Positions 17,501 through 26,243 of a stretch of DNA of 64,000 nt are shown here, piece after piece. The position numbers and the translations under genes are program-made. The stretch spans positions 112,228-176,227 of the forward strand of contig JAIQZQ010000066.1 in NCBI GenBank assembly GCA_021777105.1, given 5' to 3'. This DNA comes from Candidatus Anammoxibacter sp. Its GTDB lineage: Bacteria > Planctomycetota > Brocadiia > Brocadiales > Anammoxibacteraceae. The notes under the pieces were generated by a model that was given only the letters and a program-made list of their open reading frames with translations, searched no databases and was not told the DNA's origin. Position 1 is the stretch's first letter. Every line of letters begins with the position of its first letter.

Positions 17501-18427
17501 ATGCCAAGGATTCCGCGGATGGTTGTTAAAGGGGAGGGCGCGATATATCATGTTATTACTAAAAGCACATTGCCGGGATATGTTTTGGGCTCGGTGGAGA
17601 AGGATTATCTGGTTAATCTTATTAAATGGATGAGCGGGGTGTTTTTTGTTGAGGTGTTTGGGTACTGTATTATGGGGAACCATTTCCATCTACTTGTTAA
17701 GACGAAAAATAGGGATGATTATTCGGATGATGAGCTGAAAAAAAGGCTGGCGTTGTTTTTTCGCAAGGATGAAAGGGTGGTTGAAGAGGGCCGACTCCCC
17801 TATTTTCGGGATAAGTTTTCGAATTTGTCGGAATTTGTAAAGGAGATTAAGCAGAGATTTTCACGTTATTATAATAAGGCGCATAATAGAACCGGGTATT
17901 TCTGGGGCGATAGGTTTAAGAGCGTTTTAGTTGAAAACGGTGATACTTTGATAAATTTGCTTGCTTATATTGATTTGAACCCTGTTCGGGCGAATATTGT
18001 GGATAAACCGGAGGATTATAGATGGAGTTCGATTGGTTATCATGCGCAGACAGGGAACAAAGGGGACTTTTTATCAATGGATTTGGGATTGATGGGATAT
18101 ACAGATATGAATGAAAAGGAGAGGTTTGCTGATTACAGGGAGTACCTTTATGAAAAAGGCGGTTTGGATACGGAGAAAGGGGCTTCTATTAATGAGAAAA
18201 GAGTAGCTAAAGAGCGAAAGAAAAACTATGAATTTACAACTACGGATAGGCTACGATTCAGGACAAGGTATTTTACGGATAGCGGAATAATAGGGACAAA
18301 ATCGTTTGTGAACAGTTATTACGGCATGTTTAAGAGTAATTTTGGATCGGACAAGACCAAAAACCCGAATAAAGTAAAGGGGCTGGATGGGGTTTATTCA
18401 CTAAAACGGCTATCAAATGAGACATAA
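17501..18427 (+). CDS. REP-associated tyrosine transposase (Y1/HUH superfamily)
   Basis: 308 residues. The start is set by AGGAGG upstream of ATG 17501. MPRIPRMVVKGEGAIYHVI is the standard N-terminus. The metal-binding HUH is H61-F-H63 in CIMGNHFHLLV, and the nucleophilic Tyr is Y123 or Y124 in KQRFSRYYNKAHNRTGYFWG. LAYIDLNPVRANIVDKPEDYRWSS closes the catalytic domain. These single-strand endonucleases act on palindromic REP-like hairpins. This genome segment is rich in such hairpins, so the protein may have spread one of the repeat families here. The roughly 90-residue C-terminal tail is basic and variable. Confidence 0.92.
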   Translation: MPRIPRMVVKGEGAIYHVITKSTLPGYVLGSVEKDYLVNLIKWMSGVFFVEVFGYCIMGNHFHLLVKTKNRDDYSDDELKKRLALFFRKDERVVEEGRLPYFRDKFSNLSEFVKEIKQRFSRYYNKAHNRTGYFWGDRFKSVLVENGDTLINLLAYIDLNPVRANIVDKPEDYRWSSIGYHAQTGNKGDFLSMDLGLMGYTDMNEKERFADYREYLYEKGGLDTEKGASINEKRVAKERKKNYEFTTTDRLRFRTRYFTDSGIIGTKSFVNSYYGMFKSNFGSDKTKNPNKVKGLDGVYSLKRLSNET

Positions 18428-18489
18428 AAGAAAACATTTAATGCGCTGTCGCAAAGGAAATCTAATTTTGCAGGATTCATATTAATGGC

Positions 18490-18605
18490 GCGGAAAGAAA
18501 TAACCTGGACTTTTTTACCGGTATCTTCAGGCCGGCTTCACCCAATCTTCAGTCGCCGAATCCTCAACGCAGCTTGGCTGCGCATCCGTTTTGGCTCAAT
18601 CAGAT
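18490..18605 (-). repeat. About 115-bp dispersed repeat, copy 1
   Basis: It is the reverse complement of 35960-36085, with interspersed mismatches. Shared stretches include ACCTGGACTTTTTTACC and AATCCTCAACGCAGCT. The rest of the gap 18428-19207 holds no gene that I can support. It includes an unexplained, non-repetitive, stem-rich stretch at about 18950-19160. Confidence 0.65.
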
Positions 18606-19207
18606 CGGCCAAATCTTACCTAAATCTGAATACGATTTGGGATATTTTATCTCTTCCGGGTTCCTAAACACATTTATCGGTGAATTAAACTCTCTATTAG
18701 CAGAACCACGCTTATATTTAATCATTTCTTCAAATAAATTCTTTTACACCTTTTTTGTTTACAATCACAATTTTTATCAAACATAATTTTGCATATTTAG
18801 CCTACCCCAAGTTATTTTTTTTAAAGAAAACAATGAATTTTAAAAATTGAAGGTAGAAAAGAAGAATAAAAAGGTATAAAATTTAAAAGTAACCTTGGTG
18901 TTGATACCCATAGTGGCAATAGGCTTTGTTCAACAAAATTTCATAGTAGCCCATTGGGATATTAATTCTTAACATTATGCGCCAATTTGAAGCCCTTTGA
19001 ATGCAGCGTCTAAACACTGCATCCATAAAGCTTTTAGATGACCATCGTCAACTCATACCCAAACTAAAGTTTGAGAGCCAGTTGTGAACCTTTTCCGTGG
19101 TATGGAGCTGAAAACCGTTGCGTAAGGGGTAGGCCGAACATTCAAGGAGCTGAGTATAAGAGTTAATGGAACGGTTAAAACTTTTAGATCAAACGATAGA
19201 AAAATAA

Positions 19208-19402
19208 ATGACAAACAAGAAAACTTTTAAGAAACAAATTAAAGGTTTGGAAAATCAAATAGAACTGCATTTGAAAAAAATTGAAATTGAAAAAACAAAA
19301 AACTTTCCTTTAAAGGGTAGAATAAAACATTGGGAAAGTGATATAAGAGTTTTTGAAGGCAATATTGCAAAAGCTAAAAAACGATTTGAAAGGGGGAGGT
19401 AA
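19208..19402 (+). CDS. Small basic coiled-coil protein
   Basis: 64 residues, Lys-rich, with heptad-like helices (KQIKGLENQIELHLKKIEIEKTK) that suggest a coiled coil. The stop overlaps the ribosome site of the next small gene, so the two are probably cotranscribed. A basic protein followed by an acidic partner could mean a two-component module such as TA or a phage-like accessory. No family is recognised. Confidence 0.5.
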   Translation: MTNKKTFKKQIKGLENQIELHLKKIEIEKTKNFPLKGRIKHWESDIRVFEGNIAKAKKRFERGR

Positions 19403-19403
19403 A

Positions 19404-19691
19404 ATGACTAAAACAATAAAACGTATAGACGACCAATACCTTGTATTGTTCGACGAATTAGAAGAAGAGTGCAACAACTATATCAGGCTGTTAAAAGAGT
19501 TTAAAGATAAAAATCTGGCACAGGATGAATATGATGAAAAATTAGGCGAGATATCCGCGTCGATGATTCATTTAAGCGCTCATGCGGGAAATTTAAATGA
19601 TCAGGTTATGGGAGATGATGACGAAGGAGAAGATTTAGCAGCTTTAGGGGCAAACCTTGAAAACAGAATACGCAACTTTTATGATTCGTAA
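19404..19691 (+). CDS. Small acidic helical protein
   Basis: 95 residues from ATG 19404, preceded by a strong GGGGGAGG site; an upstream in-frame start at 19353 would overlap the previous gene and is less likely. The sequence is acidic, with ELEEECNNYIRLLKEF, and DDDEGED near residue 75. It is predicted to be mostly helical. It starts two bases after the stop of the basic coiled-coil gene. The opposite charge suggests the two products bind each other. The family is not recognised. Confidence 0.55.
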   Translation: MTKTIKRIDDQYLVLFDELEEECNNYIRLLKEFKDKNLAQDEYDEKLGEISASMIHLSAHAGNLNDQVMGDDDEGEDLAALGANLENRIRNFYDS

Positions 19692-19839
19692 TAATTTAGG
19701 TGTTTGAAACATTACAGAAGACAACATAGTAGGCATAAAAGATGTATTCTTAATTTAATTTGACATGGAGCTTCAAATTTGCGGCCTTAGAGTTCACTTC
19801 TATGAGTGTATATATTCATGATCAAGTATTACTTTTAGC

Positions 19840-20109
19840 TTGTTTGGCCTTATTTCTGTTCTTTTGGTGTGGATTGCAGGTAGCAGAAGATATTGGGGAT
19901 TTTCTCGAATCGCCCACGTAACAAGCATTCCTGGCTTGTTACTGATTAGTTTAATTTCGTTTGTGATAAGCACATTTACAATCTTATATTATCCTAACAG
20001 GACAATATCAAAGACATTTTCTCTTTTAATAATATTAATAATTTGCGTAATACCTCTTACATTTTTTCTGTATATATTATTAGCGAGGTTTTTCTATGAT
20101 GCTGATTAG
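19840..20109 (+). CDS. Small predicted membrane protein
   Basis: Up to 89 residues from a TTG at 19840; no ATG is available and the frame opens at 19822, so the start is unclear. Two or three hydrophobic segments are visible (LISVLLVWIAG, IPGLLLISLISFVISTFTIL, SLLIILIICVIPLTFFLYILL). No family is recognised. It may be a fragment of a larger membrane protein. Confidence 0.35.
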   Translation: MFGLISVLLVWIAGSRRYWGFSRIAHVTSIPGLLLISLISFVISTFTILYYPNRTISKTFSLLIILIICVIPLTFFLYILLARFFYDAD

Positions 20110-20125
20110 GTATTGTAGCGTTTTT

Positions 20126-20317
20126 TTAATGGGCTATGGGCTTATTGTTTACACGGGATCTCTTGTTTTTTAACAATTGATCCGCTAATTTTTGAGCTTG
20201 TTCAAGCCATTGCAATTTTTCAATAAGCGTCATTTTCATTCCGTCGCGAAGCGTATTAAGCTCTGCTTCATCCCATCCGCCACAAACCCAATCTTCTTTT
20301 TGTTTATTATATTTCAT
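20126..20317 (-). CDS. Small partner protein of a nucleotidyltransferase-type pair
   Basis: 63 residues from ATG 20317 (MKYNKQKEDWVCGG). The motif WDEAELNTLRDGMKMTLIEKLQWLEQAQKLADQL is common in small proteins encoded directly after nucleotidyltransferase-like genes in mobile TA-like modules. It overlaps the end of the truncated upstream gene by 11 bases. With that partner broken, it is probably a remnant. Its molecular role is not established. Confidence 0.55.
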   Translation of the reverse strand: MKYNKQKEDWVCGGWDEAELNTLRDGMKMTLIEKLQWLEQAQKLADQLLKNKRSRVNNKPIAH

Positions 20318-20474
20318 TTTCAAGCTCCTGTAATTTTCTGAGCTGTTTGGCGGCAACCAAATCCTTATCGCGTCCGGCATTCTCTTTCATATTAATAAGT
20401 GTTGTCAAATTTACAAAGGGCGCAAAAAGCCCTGTGGATATTTCCATTTGTTTTGCTTTCTTATATTCAATATC
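20307..20474 (-). pseudogene. Nucleotidyltransferase C-terminal remnant
   Basis: Only the C-terminus remains: DIEYKKAKQMEISTGLFAPF, then VNLTTLINMKENAGRDKDL, then VAAKQLRKLQ. The pattern L-x-x-LI-x-(M/L)K-x-x-x-GR-x-KDL is the end of AbiEii/MNT-like nucleotidyltransferases encoded ahead of a small partner protein. The catalytic GS...DxD half is missing. Upstream sequence belongs to the opposite-strand sulfotransferase region, so the gene was cut by a rearrangement. Confidence 0.6.
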
Positions 20475-20556
20475 AAAGTCAAAAACAAAAACAAAAGCTA
20501 TATACAAAAAAAGAAAAGGAAACCAGCATGGTTTGATTTGCCCTCTAAATGTTTCC

Positions 20557-21711
20557 ATGAGAAAGTTATACATGAATGCGCGAATTCTAAATATAAAGAG
20601 CAAAAATCGGCGGAATCCCGTTGGCGTCGCTAATCCGGCGGATTTTCACTTTAGTGAAGGAAACAGTATTGACGCCCAGGTTATGATTAAAAATCCTAAC
20701 ATTAGCCTCTATTGTTTGGACCATAACAATGATCGCGCTTTATTTGTGGAAACCCCTGCCGGCATTGACCTATCCCAAGCTCCTTTCTATTACCAGGCTC
20801 AGTATGAAAATGCGATAAGTTTGTTTGGTGTGCCGTACCTTGAACTTCATCGGTTGGCAAATAATATGCGCATAGATGGGAGCAGGCTCATATTGATCTA
20901 TTCAGTTGGGCGAACCGGCTCTACAATGCTTAGTTCGGCGTTTAATCAAATAGAGAACATTGTAGGTTTGTCTGAGCCTGATATTTACACCCAGCTTGTG
21001 GCTATTCGTAAATGGGATAAAAGCAATGATAATGAAGTCGGCGAACTACTTCAAAGCTGCACAAAGGTATTATGTAAAACTCCTTTGCGGAATAGACTCC
21101 CATTAATGCGGGCTTTCAAATTCAGAAGTTTCGGTATTGAGATTGCGGATCTTATGTTCAAGCGCTTTCCTGAAGCAAAAATTATATTTTTGTATCGCGA
21201 CGCCTTAACTTGGACCAGGTCTGCTATTCGCGCATTCATAAATGACGATTTCAATTCCGTTGAAAATTTGAAGGCAATACAGGCCATGTTGAGACCACTC
21301 GCGCATTTGATTGATAAGCATATATCTGAAACGGACGCGCCTTTGTCTATGGCAAAGATTGCCGCGTTTATGTGGCTTTCGGTGATGGAACGTTACATGG
21401 AACTTTACCGGCAAGGCGTTCCAATGTTTGCGGTTCGCTATCAAGATTTAACCGCATTTCCAAAGCAAGCAATCAAAGCGATTTTTAAATATTGTGATGC
21501 TCCTACAAACGGCCTTGAAAAGATCTTCGGCATATTGGATCAAGACTCGCAAGCAGGCAGCAAGTTGTCAAGGACAAACTTAAAAGAGAAAACAACTGAA
21601 TTACCTGATAATTTCCAGGCGGAAATTGAACAGTATCTGAGAGAACATCCAACAGTTAAAACGCCGTTTTTCATTGCGCCAAACACGTGGAGCCCGAATG
21701 TTGGCGAATAA
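20557..21711 (+). CDS. Sulfotransferase-family protein
   Basis: 384 residues from ATG 20557; ATG 20572 is also possible, and a longer upstream frame overlaps the opposite-strand remnant and is unlikely. The PAPS 5'-phosphosulfate loop is YSVGRTGSTMLSS (115-127). The 3'-phosphate site is seen in KIIFLYRDALTWTRSAIRAF with the conserved Arg and Ser. The first 100 residues are an extension of unknown role. Family members transfer sulfate from PAPS to hydroxyls of sugars, lipids or metabolites. Near a PKS and glycosyltransferases it is a candidate tailoring enzyme, but it is about 15 kb from the PKS and carries no shared upstream element. An intergenic stretch 21712-21942 shows nothing. Confidence 0.75.
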   Translation: MRKLYMNARILNIKSKNRRNPVGVANPADFHFSEGNSIDAQVMIKNPNISLYCLDHNNDRALFVETPAGIDLSQAPFYYQAQYENAISLFGVPYLELHRLANNMRIDGSRLILIYSVGRTGSTMLSSAFNQIENIVGLSEPDIYTQLVAIRKWDKSNDNEVGELLQSCTKVLCKTPLRNRLPLMRAFKFRSFGIEIADLMFKRFPEAKIIFLYRDALTWTRSAIRAFINDDFNSVENLKAIQAMLRPLAHLIDKHISETDAPLSMAKIAAFMWLSVMERYMELYRQGVPMFAVRYQDLTAFPKQAIKAIFKYCDAPTNGLEKIFGILDQDSQAGSKLSRTNLKEKTTELPDNFQAEIEQYLREHPTVKTPFFIAPNTWSPNVGE

Positions 21712-21942
21712 CCGGTGGTAAATTATGAAACAGGTTTATATGTTTTATCAATTTCGTTATACAAAATTGTTATATAAGGAATTCAATTGACGTCTAAAAC
21801 ATTAAAAGCAATAATAAACTGATCATAATATTTATTCTGACCACAGTGATGAGGATCAGATTATGCAAGTCAAACTAACCATGACAATGCCTGTTAAATA
21901 TACAAAATACAACTAATAAATCTACTATAGAAAGGGGTCGCT

Positions 21943-22170
21943 ATGACAAAAGAACTTTTAATTGATAAAACGGTTGATTATCTTAAGAACTTGCCTGATA
22001 ACAAAGTTGAAGAAGTGGCAGACTTTACTGAATATTTATTTCAGAAAAATGAGGAATATATTCTAAACAAAGGCATTCAAAAATTGATTTCTAATTCCAG
22101 GAGCTTTGATTTTTTGAAAGATGATGACGATTTATATACATTAGACGACTTGAAAGAGAGATACAGATGA
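21943..22170 (+). CDS. Antitoxin-like protein upstream of PemK/MazF toxin
   Basis: 75 residues. The N-terminal half (DKTVDYLKNLPDNKVEEVADFTEYLFQKNEE) resembles DUF2281-like antitoxin N-termini. The C-terminus DDDLYTLDDLKERYR is the acidic tail that would cover the toxin. An AAAGGGG site precedes the ATG. Its stop overlaps the toxin start (ATGA at 22167). Confidence 0.75.
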   Translation: MTKELLIDKTVDYLKNLPDNKVEEVADFTEYLFQKNEEYILNKGIQKLISNSRSFDFLKDDDDLYTLDDLKERYR

Positions 22171-22526
22171 TCAAAGGCGATATTGTTCTAATCAACTTTC
22201 CATTTACGGATTTTTCAGGGAGTAAATTACGACCGGCATTAGTTTTGATTGCCGACAAAGAAGATGTAACTGTTGCATTTATAACTACTAATTTAAAAGA
22301 AGTTGGTTCAAGCGACTTCCGGCTAAATGTAAACCAGAATAATGGACTAAAAAAAGAGTCATTATTGAAGTTGAACAAAATAGCCACAATTAATCTTGAT
22401 TTAGTTATGGGGAAAATTGGGAATTTAACAGAGATTGAATTAACGGAAGTCGATATGAAACTAATTGAGGCATTCAATATAATTGTGAAAAAAGAAAAGG
22501 AGGTTCAGAAGGAAGAGGAGAGGTAA
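22167..22526 (+). CDS. PemK/MazF-family endoribonuclease toxin
   Basis: 119 residues. It begins MIKGDIVLINFPFTDFSGSKLRPALVL, the standard PemK/MazF opening with the RPALV strand. Later strands (VTVAFITTNL; LLKLNKIATINLDLVMGKIGNLTE) match the SH3-like barrel. Members cleave mRNA. The C-terminal ten residues are a charged tail (KKEKEVQKEEER). It is translationally coupled to the antitoxin. Confidence 0.88.
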   Translation: MIKGDIVLINFPFTDFSGSKLRPALVLIADKEDVTVAFITTNLKEVGSSDFRLNVNQNNGLKKESLLKLNKIATINLDLVMGKIGNLTEIELTEVDMKLIEAFNIIVKKEKEVQKEEER

Positions 22527-22575
22527 TATGATTGCAAGGTTATAATTAAATACAATATAAAATGACAAACCAATC

Positions 22576-22791
22576 ATGTTAAATTTGAACAGACTCTGCA
22601 ACAGGAAACATTATAGTTTATTGCTATCATTGAACGACACTAAGGATTTCGGCTTAAGCGTGGAAGAAACGCTTAAATACCTTAAAACATTATCAGAAGT
22701 TTTTTTGGAGCTCCGGCATATCAGAGAGCGCAACTCCCGCAAGCGATCCCGACGACGACGGTATTTATCTCACGCTAAAGCTAAAAAATAA
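22576..22791 (+). CDS. Doubtful small ORF
   Basis: 71 residues. The first two thirds (NDTKDFGLSVEETLKYLKTLSEVFLELR) could be an amphipathic helical protein. The end is an Arg/Lys run (RNSRKRSRRRR). No ribosome site or family is recognised. It is listed only because it fills the 339-base gap between the toxin and the PaaK-like gene. Confidence 0.2.
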   Translation: MLNLNRLCNRKHYSLLLSLNDTKDFGLSVEETLKYLKTLSEVFLELRHIRERNSRKRSRRRRYLSHAKAKK

Positions 22792-22865
22792 AACTATTCA
22801 CGCCTAACTCTATTAATTTATTAACACGGGCTTAGGATAAACTTCTTTTATAAAAAATTATATCA

Positions 22866-24230
22866 ATGGAATACGAAAAAACACGTACGCGTCATGTTGA
22901 GTATATGGCGGGGCTTCTGCCTGAATATATTGACCGCCTTTCATGGTCGCGCGCTAAAATTGAAGAGGAGCAGAGAAACGCTTTGCGATCACTGCTTAAC
23001 CATGCGAAAACCAATTCAGAATGGCATAGTAAAAGATTAGATAATATAGATCCCTCAACTGCGACAAAAGAAGATATTGTGAAGATACCTCCGATGAGCA
23101 AAAAAGACCTTATGGAAAACTGGGATTCGGTTGTGACGGATAAGCGCGCAGAACTTAGGAACGCTAATTCTCATCTTTCAAAAATTAAAAGCGACGCATA
23201 TTTTCTGGATGATTATCACGCAATTATTTCAGGCGGTTCCAGCGGCGTTCGTGGCATTTTCCTTTACGACCAGCATGGATGGGCGGTCTCATATATAAAT
23301 CTTATACGAGGTTTTAGCAAATACCTGAAATTAGGCGACAAAACGAGCGCAAAACCTATGGTGTCTATTTCCGCTTTTGTGGCCGCGCACGCTACCAGCG
23401 CATTGGCTCAAACGTTTTCAAGTTCTTTGGTTGAAATAAGACATATTCCCGTCATATTGCCTATTGACGATATAGTTAAAGAGCTAAATAGCATAAAACC
23501 AGACCTTATACACTGCTTTCCGAATATTCTTTCAAGCTTATGTGAAAAAGCGCGGTTAGGAGAGTTGGCAATTGATCCAAAGGCATTTTGGTGCACTTCG
23601 GAACCATTGTTACCGGGGGATCGGAATATTACCGAAAAAACCTGGAACGCGTCGGTAATGAACACATGGTCGGCCAGCGAGCTAAACGGCGGCACATTTC
23701 CTTGCTCTTTTGGCGAAGGCGTCCATATTAGCGAGGATGTTTGCGTTATCGAAGCAATAAACAGCGACGGCAGCCCAACGCCGGCAGGCTCTAAATCAGA
23801 CAAAATATATATCACTAATCTGTTTAACCATGTAATGCCGTTAATACGATATGAGATTACTGATGAATTTGAGTTCCAGGCCAATCAGTGCAAATGCGGA
23901 TCGCATTATCAAAAAATCAAAGATGTTTGCGGACGCTCAGACGACCTTTTTGTTTACAATAATAATGTTATTGTTCACCCTTTAAACTTCTATTCCCCAC
24001 TGTTCCAGGCTTCGGTGGTTCTTGAATTTATGGTTTGCCAAACCAAAAACGGGGCGCAAATTGATGTTGTTATTACAGACGATTATGACTTAAAAGGATT
24101 AGAAAAAACAATTGAATCAAATTTATTAAGAACCGGCGTATTAAACCCTGATGTATGCATTAAAAGGGTTGACAAAATAAATAGATCGGATACCGGAAAG
24201 CTTAAGAGGTTTATACCGCTTAAGCAGTAA
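22866..24230 (+). CDS. PaaK-like adenylate-forming enzyme (AMP-binding)
   Basis: 454 residues, like phenylacetate-CoA ligase relatives. The P-loop is SGGSSGVRG (122-130), the ATP/substrate region is TWSASELNGG, and TNLFNHVMPLIRYEITDE is the conserved RYxxxD strand. GRSDDLFV is the hinge, and SDTGKLKRF near the C-terminus contains the catalytic Lys (about K445). A CKCG pair (about 338-341) is common in the family. It should activate a carboxylic acid as acyl-AMP for transfer to CoA or a carrier protein. With the GT1 gene 111 bases downstream it may supply an acyl group for metabolite tailoring; its substrate is unknown. Confidence 0.85.
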   Translation: MEYEKTRTRHVEYMAGLLPEYIDRLSWSRAKIEEEQRNALRSLLNHAKTNSEWHSKRLDNIDPSTATKEDIVKIPPMSKKDLMENWDSVVTDKRAELRNANSHLSKIKSDAYFLDDYHAIISGGSSGVRGIFLYDQHGWAVSYINLIRGFSKYLKLGDKTSAKPMVSISAFVAAHATSALAQTFSSSLVEIRHIPVILPIDDIVKELNSIKPDLIHCFPNILSSLCEKARLGELAIDPKAFWCTSEPLLPGDRNITEKTWNASVMNTWSASELNGGTFPCSFGEGVHISEDVCVIEAINSDGSPTPAGSKSDKIYITNLFNHVMPLIRYEITDEFEFQANQCKCGSHYQKIKDVCGRSDDLFVYNNNVIVHPLNFYSPLFQASVVLEFMVCQTKNGAQIDVVITDDYDLKGLEKTIESNLLRTGVLNPDVCIKRVDKINRSDTGKLKRFIPLKQ

Positions 24231-24341
24231 AGACCTGAAGATGAAAACCGAGCCCGGATTTAGCATAAACAGCCGCGGATATTTGAAAGATGTTTTTTAT
24301 TTATCTTCCGCAATATAAAAATCTTAAACATTTTATTTATA

Positions 24342-25517
24342 ATGAAAATATTTATTGTAGCTTTAGGCAGCCTGGGAGACAATGTTCCGCTTGTTAACAT
24401 TGGCGTTGAATTGCAGAAAAGAGGTTGCGATGTTACTGTTTTAGGCTGCGACTGGTTTAAAGAGCTTATTTGCAAAGCAGGGCTGGATTTTTATTCAATT
24501 TTAAGCGCTGAAGAAGCTGAAAAAGTTAGCAACAATCCTGATTTATGGAACCGGGATAAATCTTTTGAAGTAATGGCAAATCATGTGTATGGGCCGACCA
24601 CATGGCGTGTTTTTGATTTTATTAAGGAGCAATACAAACCGGGAAACAGTATTATTATTGCCTCTCTTTTCATTTTTGGAGCGCGTTTTGCCCATGAATT
24701 ATTAGAAATTCCGTTGGCAACTATGCGCATCTCACCGTTTGCTCTTTGGAATGTTGATAAAAAACAGGAGGATATTTTTAACTATACACTGAAGTCGCTA
24801 TTAAAAGGCATCTGCTCTACTAAAAATGTAAGCTATGATTTGAACAATCCTTACCAATGGTTATATTCGCCTCAAAAAATCATAGGCCTTTTTCCTGAAT
24901 GGTTTGCGCCAAAACAGAGCAATTGGCCCGCGCATATTCAACTAACGGATTTCCCGATGCTAAGAACGGCGCAAGTGGATGAGGCGTCAAAAGATTTAAT
25001 AGAGTTTCTGGATGCAGGCGCTTTGCCTGTTATTTTTACTCCGGGCACCGGAATGCGGCAATCCGCTAGTTTTTTTCAGGAATCTCTGAATGTCTGTTTA
25101 GACTTAGGGATACGCGGTATTTTTCTGACTCCTTATAAAGATCAAATCCCAAATAGTTTGCCACAAACTATTAAACATTATAAATATCTGCCTTTAGCCG
25201 GTTTACTGCCTCGCACATCATGCATAGTTTACCATGGAGGCATCGGAACATGCGCTCAGGCATTAAAAGCAGGTGTTCCGCATCTTGTAATGCCTATGGC
25301 TTTTGATCAGTTTGACAATGCCGCCCGCTTAAAACGACTTGGAGTCGGCGATGCTGTAGATAAGAATGAATACAACAGGAAAACAGTAAGTGAAAAGGCT
25401 ATGAAGCTTTTAAATTCAATCAAAGTAAAAAATAGCTGCGCGGAAATAAAGGAGAAATTTAGCGATTCCGATGGAGTGTCTGCAACTTGCGACGCGATTA
25501 TTAACTCTTTAAAATAG
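24342..25517 (+). CDS. GT1-type glycosyltransferase (UGT/macrolide-glycosyltransferase-like)
   Basis: 391 residues. The N-terminus MKIFIVALGSLGDNVPLVNIGVELQKRGCDVTVLG is typical of GT1 enzymes acting on lipophilic acceptors such as polyketides, sterols or lipids. The donor-binding signature is YHGGIGTCAQALKAGVPHLVMPMAFDQFDNAARL, with H298 and the terminal DQ pair. It is an inferred candidate for polyketide glycosylation. It follows the PaaK-like gene on the same strand and ends at a stem-loop terminator. Confidence 0.88.
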   Translation: MKIFIVALGSLGDNVPLVNIGVELQKRGCDVTVLGCDWFKELICKAGLDFYSILSAEEAEKVSNNPDLWNRDKSFEVMANHVYGPTTWRVFDFIKEQYKPGNSIIIASLFIFGARFAHELLEIPLATMRISPFALWNVDKKQEDIFNYTLKSLLKGICSTKNVSYDLNNPYQWLYSPQKIIGLFPEWFAPKQSNWPAHIQLTDFPMLRTAQVDEASKDLIEFLDAGALPVIFTPGTGMRQSASFFQESLNVCLDLGIRGIFLTPYKDQIPNSLPQTIKHYKYLPLAGLLPRTSCIVYHGGIGTCAQALKAGVPHLVMPMAFDQFDNAARLKRLGVGDAVDKNEYNRKTVSEKAMKLLNSIKVKNSCAEIKEKFSDSDGVSATCDAIINSLK

Positions 25518-25536
25518 CGACTTGTTTATGCCTAAG

Positions 25537-25596
25537 GCCGGACAAACCGATAAGTGACGAAAGTGAACTTATTTTCATATCTTGTCCGGCTTTTTT
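25537..25596 (+). terminator. Stem-loop terminator after the GT1 gene
   Basis: GCCGGACAA (25537-25545) pairs with TTGTCCGGC (25582-25590), followed by TTTTTT. A smaller inner stem (GATAAGT/ACTTATT) lies in the loop. The 3' arm is also the last codons of the convergent DUF697 gene. Confidence 0.6.
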
Positions 25597-26243
25597 GCTA
25601 TATTTTTTCCATCTTCAAACTGTTTTTTAAAGTACTCTTTTACCTTTTCCGGATCAAAATTCAGGAATGTGCCGCCGGATTCAAAATGTTGTATAAATAC
25701 TTTTCCCACTGCGTATGTTGTGGCCCCGGCTACAAGACACATGGATGTCATGCCGGCGAGCAAGCCCGAACCGGGGAAAAACTTGAGCGCGCTTGCCGCT
25801 AAAACGCCGCCGACCGCCCCGGAATTCAGAGAGCCTAAAAGAGATGTTATTAACGATTTTACAAGCTCTTCCGAGAAACTCACGCCGTAATGATCTGCCA
25901 GTTTTTTTAACATCCTCAACTGTATAACAAAAATCGCGGCCATATCAAACAGAGGTATAGGGACAACGCTTAAACCGGCGCCCCAACGCGTATATTTGCC
26001 CACTATCTCATTGGCCCCTTTTGCCATGCCGTCTTTTACGCCAACCCCCACCCTGCCGGCATCGACGCCGGCGTCGCTTTTAACATTATCCTTTTCAGCG
26101 CAGGTTGTTTTAGAGACATCATCAACGGTGTCTTCAGTTACCGCTTCATAAAGACGCTTTCTACTCCTTTTAACTTTAGGCCTCTCCTTATTGCCGCTTT
26201 TTGCTTTTTTTGCTTTGTTATCATTCTTTTCCGAATTTTCCAT
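25575..26243 (-). CDS. DUF697-type membrane-associated protein
   Basis: 222 residues. The first 75 are charged and low-complexity. The core begins at ANEIVGKYTRWGAGLSVVPIPLFDMAAIFVIQLRMLKKLADHYG and ends ATTYAVGKVFIQHFESGGTFLNFDPEKVKEYF. Small-residue-rich hydrophobic stretches (about 135-190) suggest membrane insertion, as in DUF697/YcjF-like proteins. The ATG overlaps the stop of the ParA-like gene (TAATG), so the two are translationally coupled. A shorter paralog is at 31395-31916. The family function is not established. Confidence 0.8.
   Translation of the reverse strand: MENSEKNDNKAKKAKSGNKERPKVKRSRKRLYEAVTEDTVDDVSKTTCAEKDNVKSDAGVDAGRVGVGVKDGMAKGANEIVGKYTRWGAGLSVVPIPLFDMAAIFVIQLRMLKKLADHYGVSFSEELVKSLITSLLGSLNSGAVGGVLAASALKFFPGSGLLAGMTSMCLVAGATTYAVGKVFIQHFESGGTFLNFDPEKVKEYFKKQFEDGKNIAKKPDKI

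Noticed and set aside
20347..20556. Longer start for the sulfotransferase
   Set aside because: This stretch is antisense to the nucleotidyltransferase remnant and shows no sulfotransferase-like sequence.
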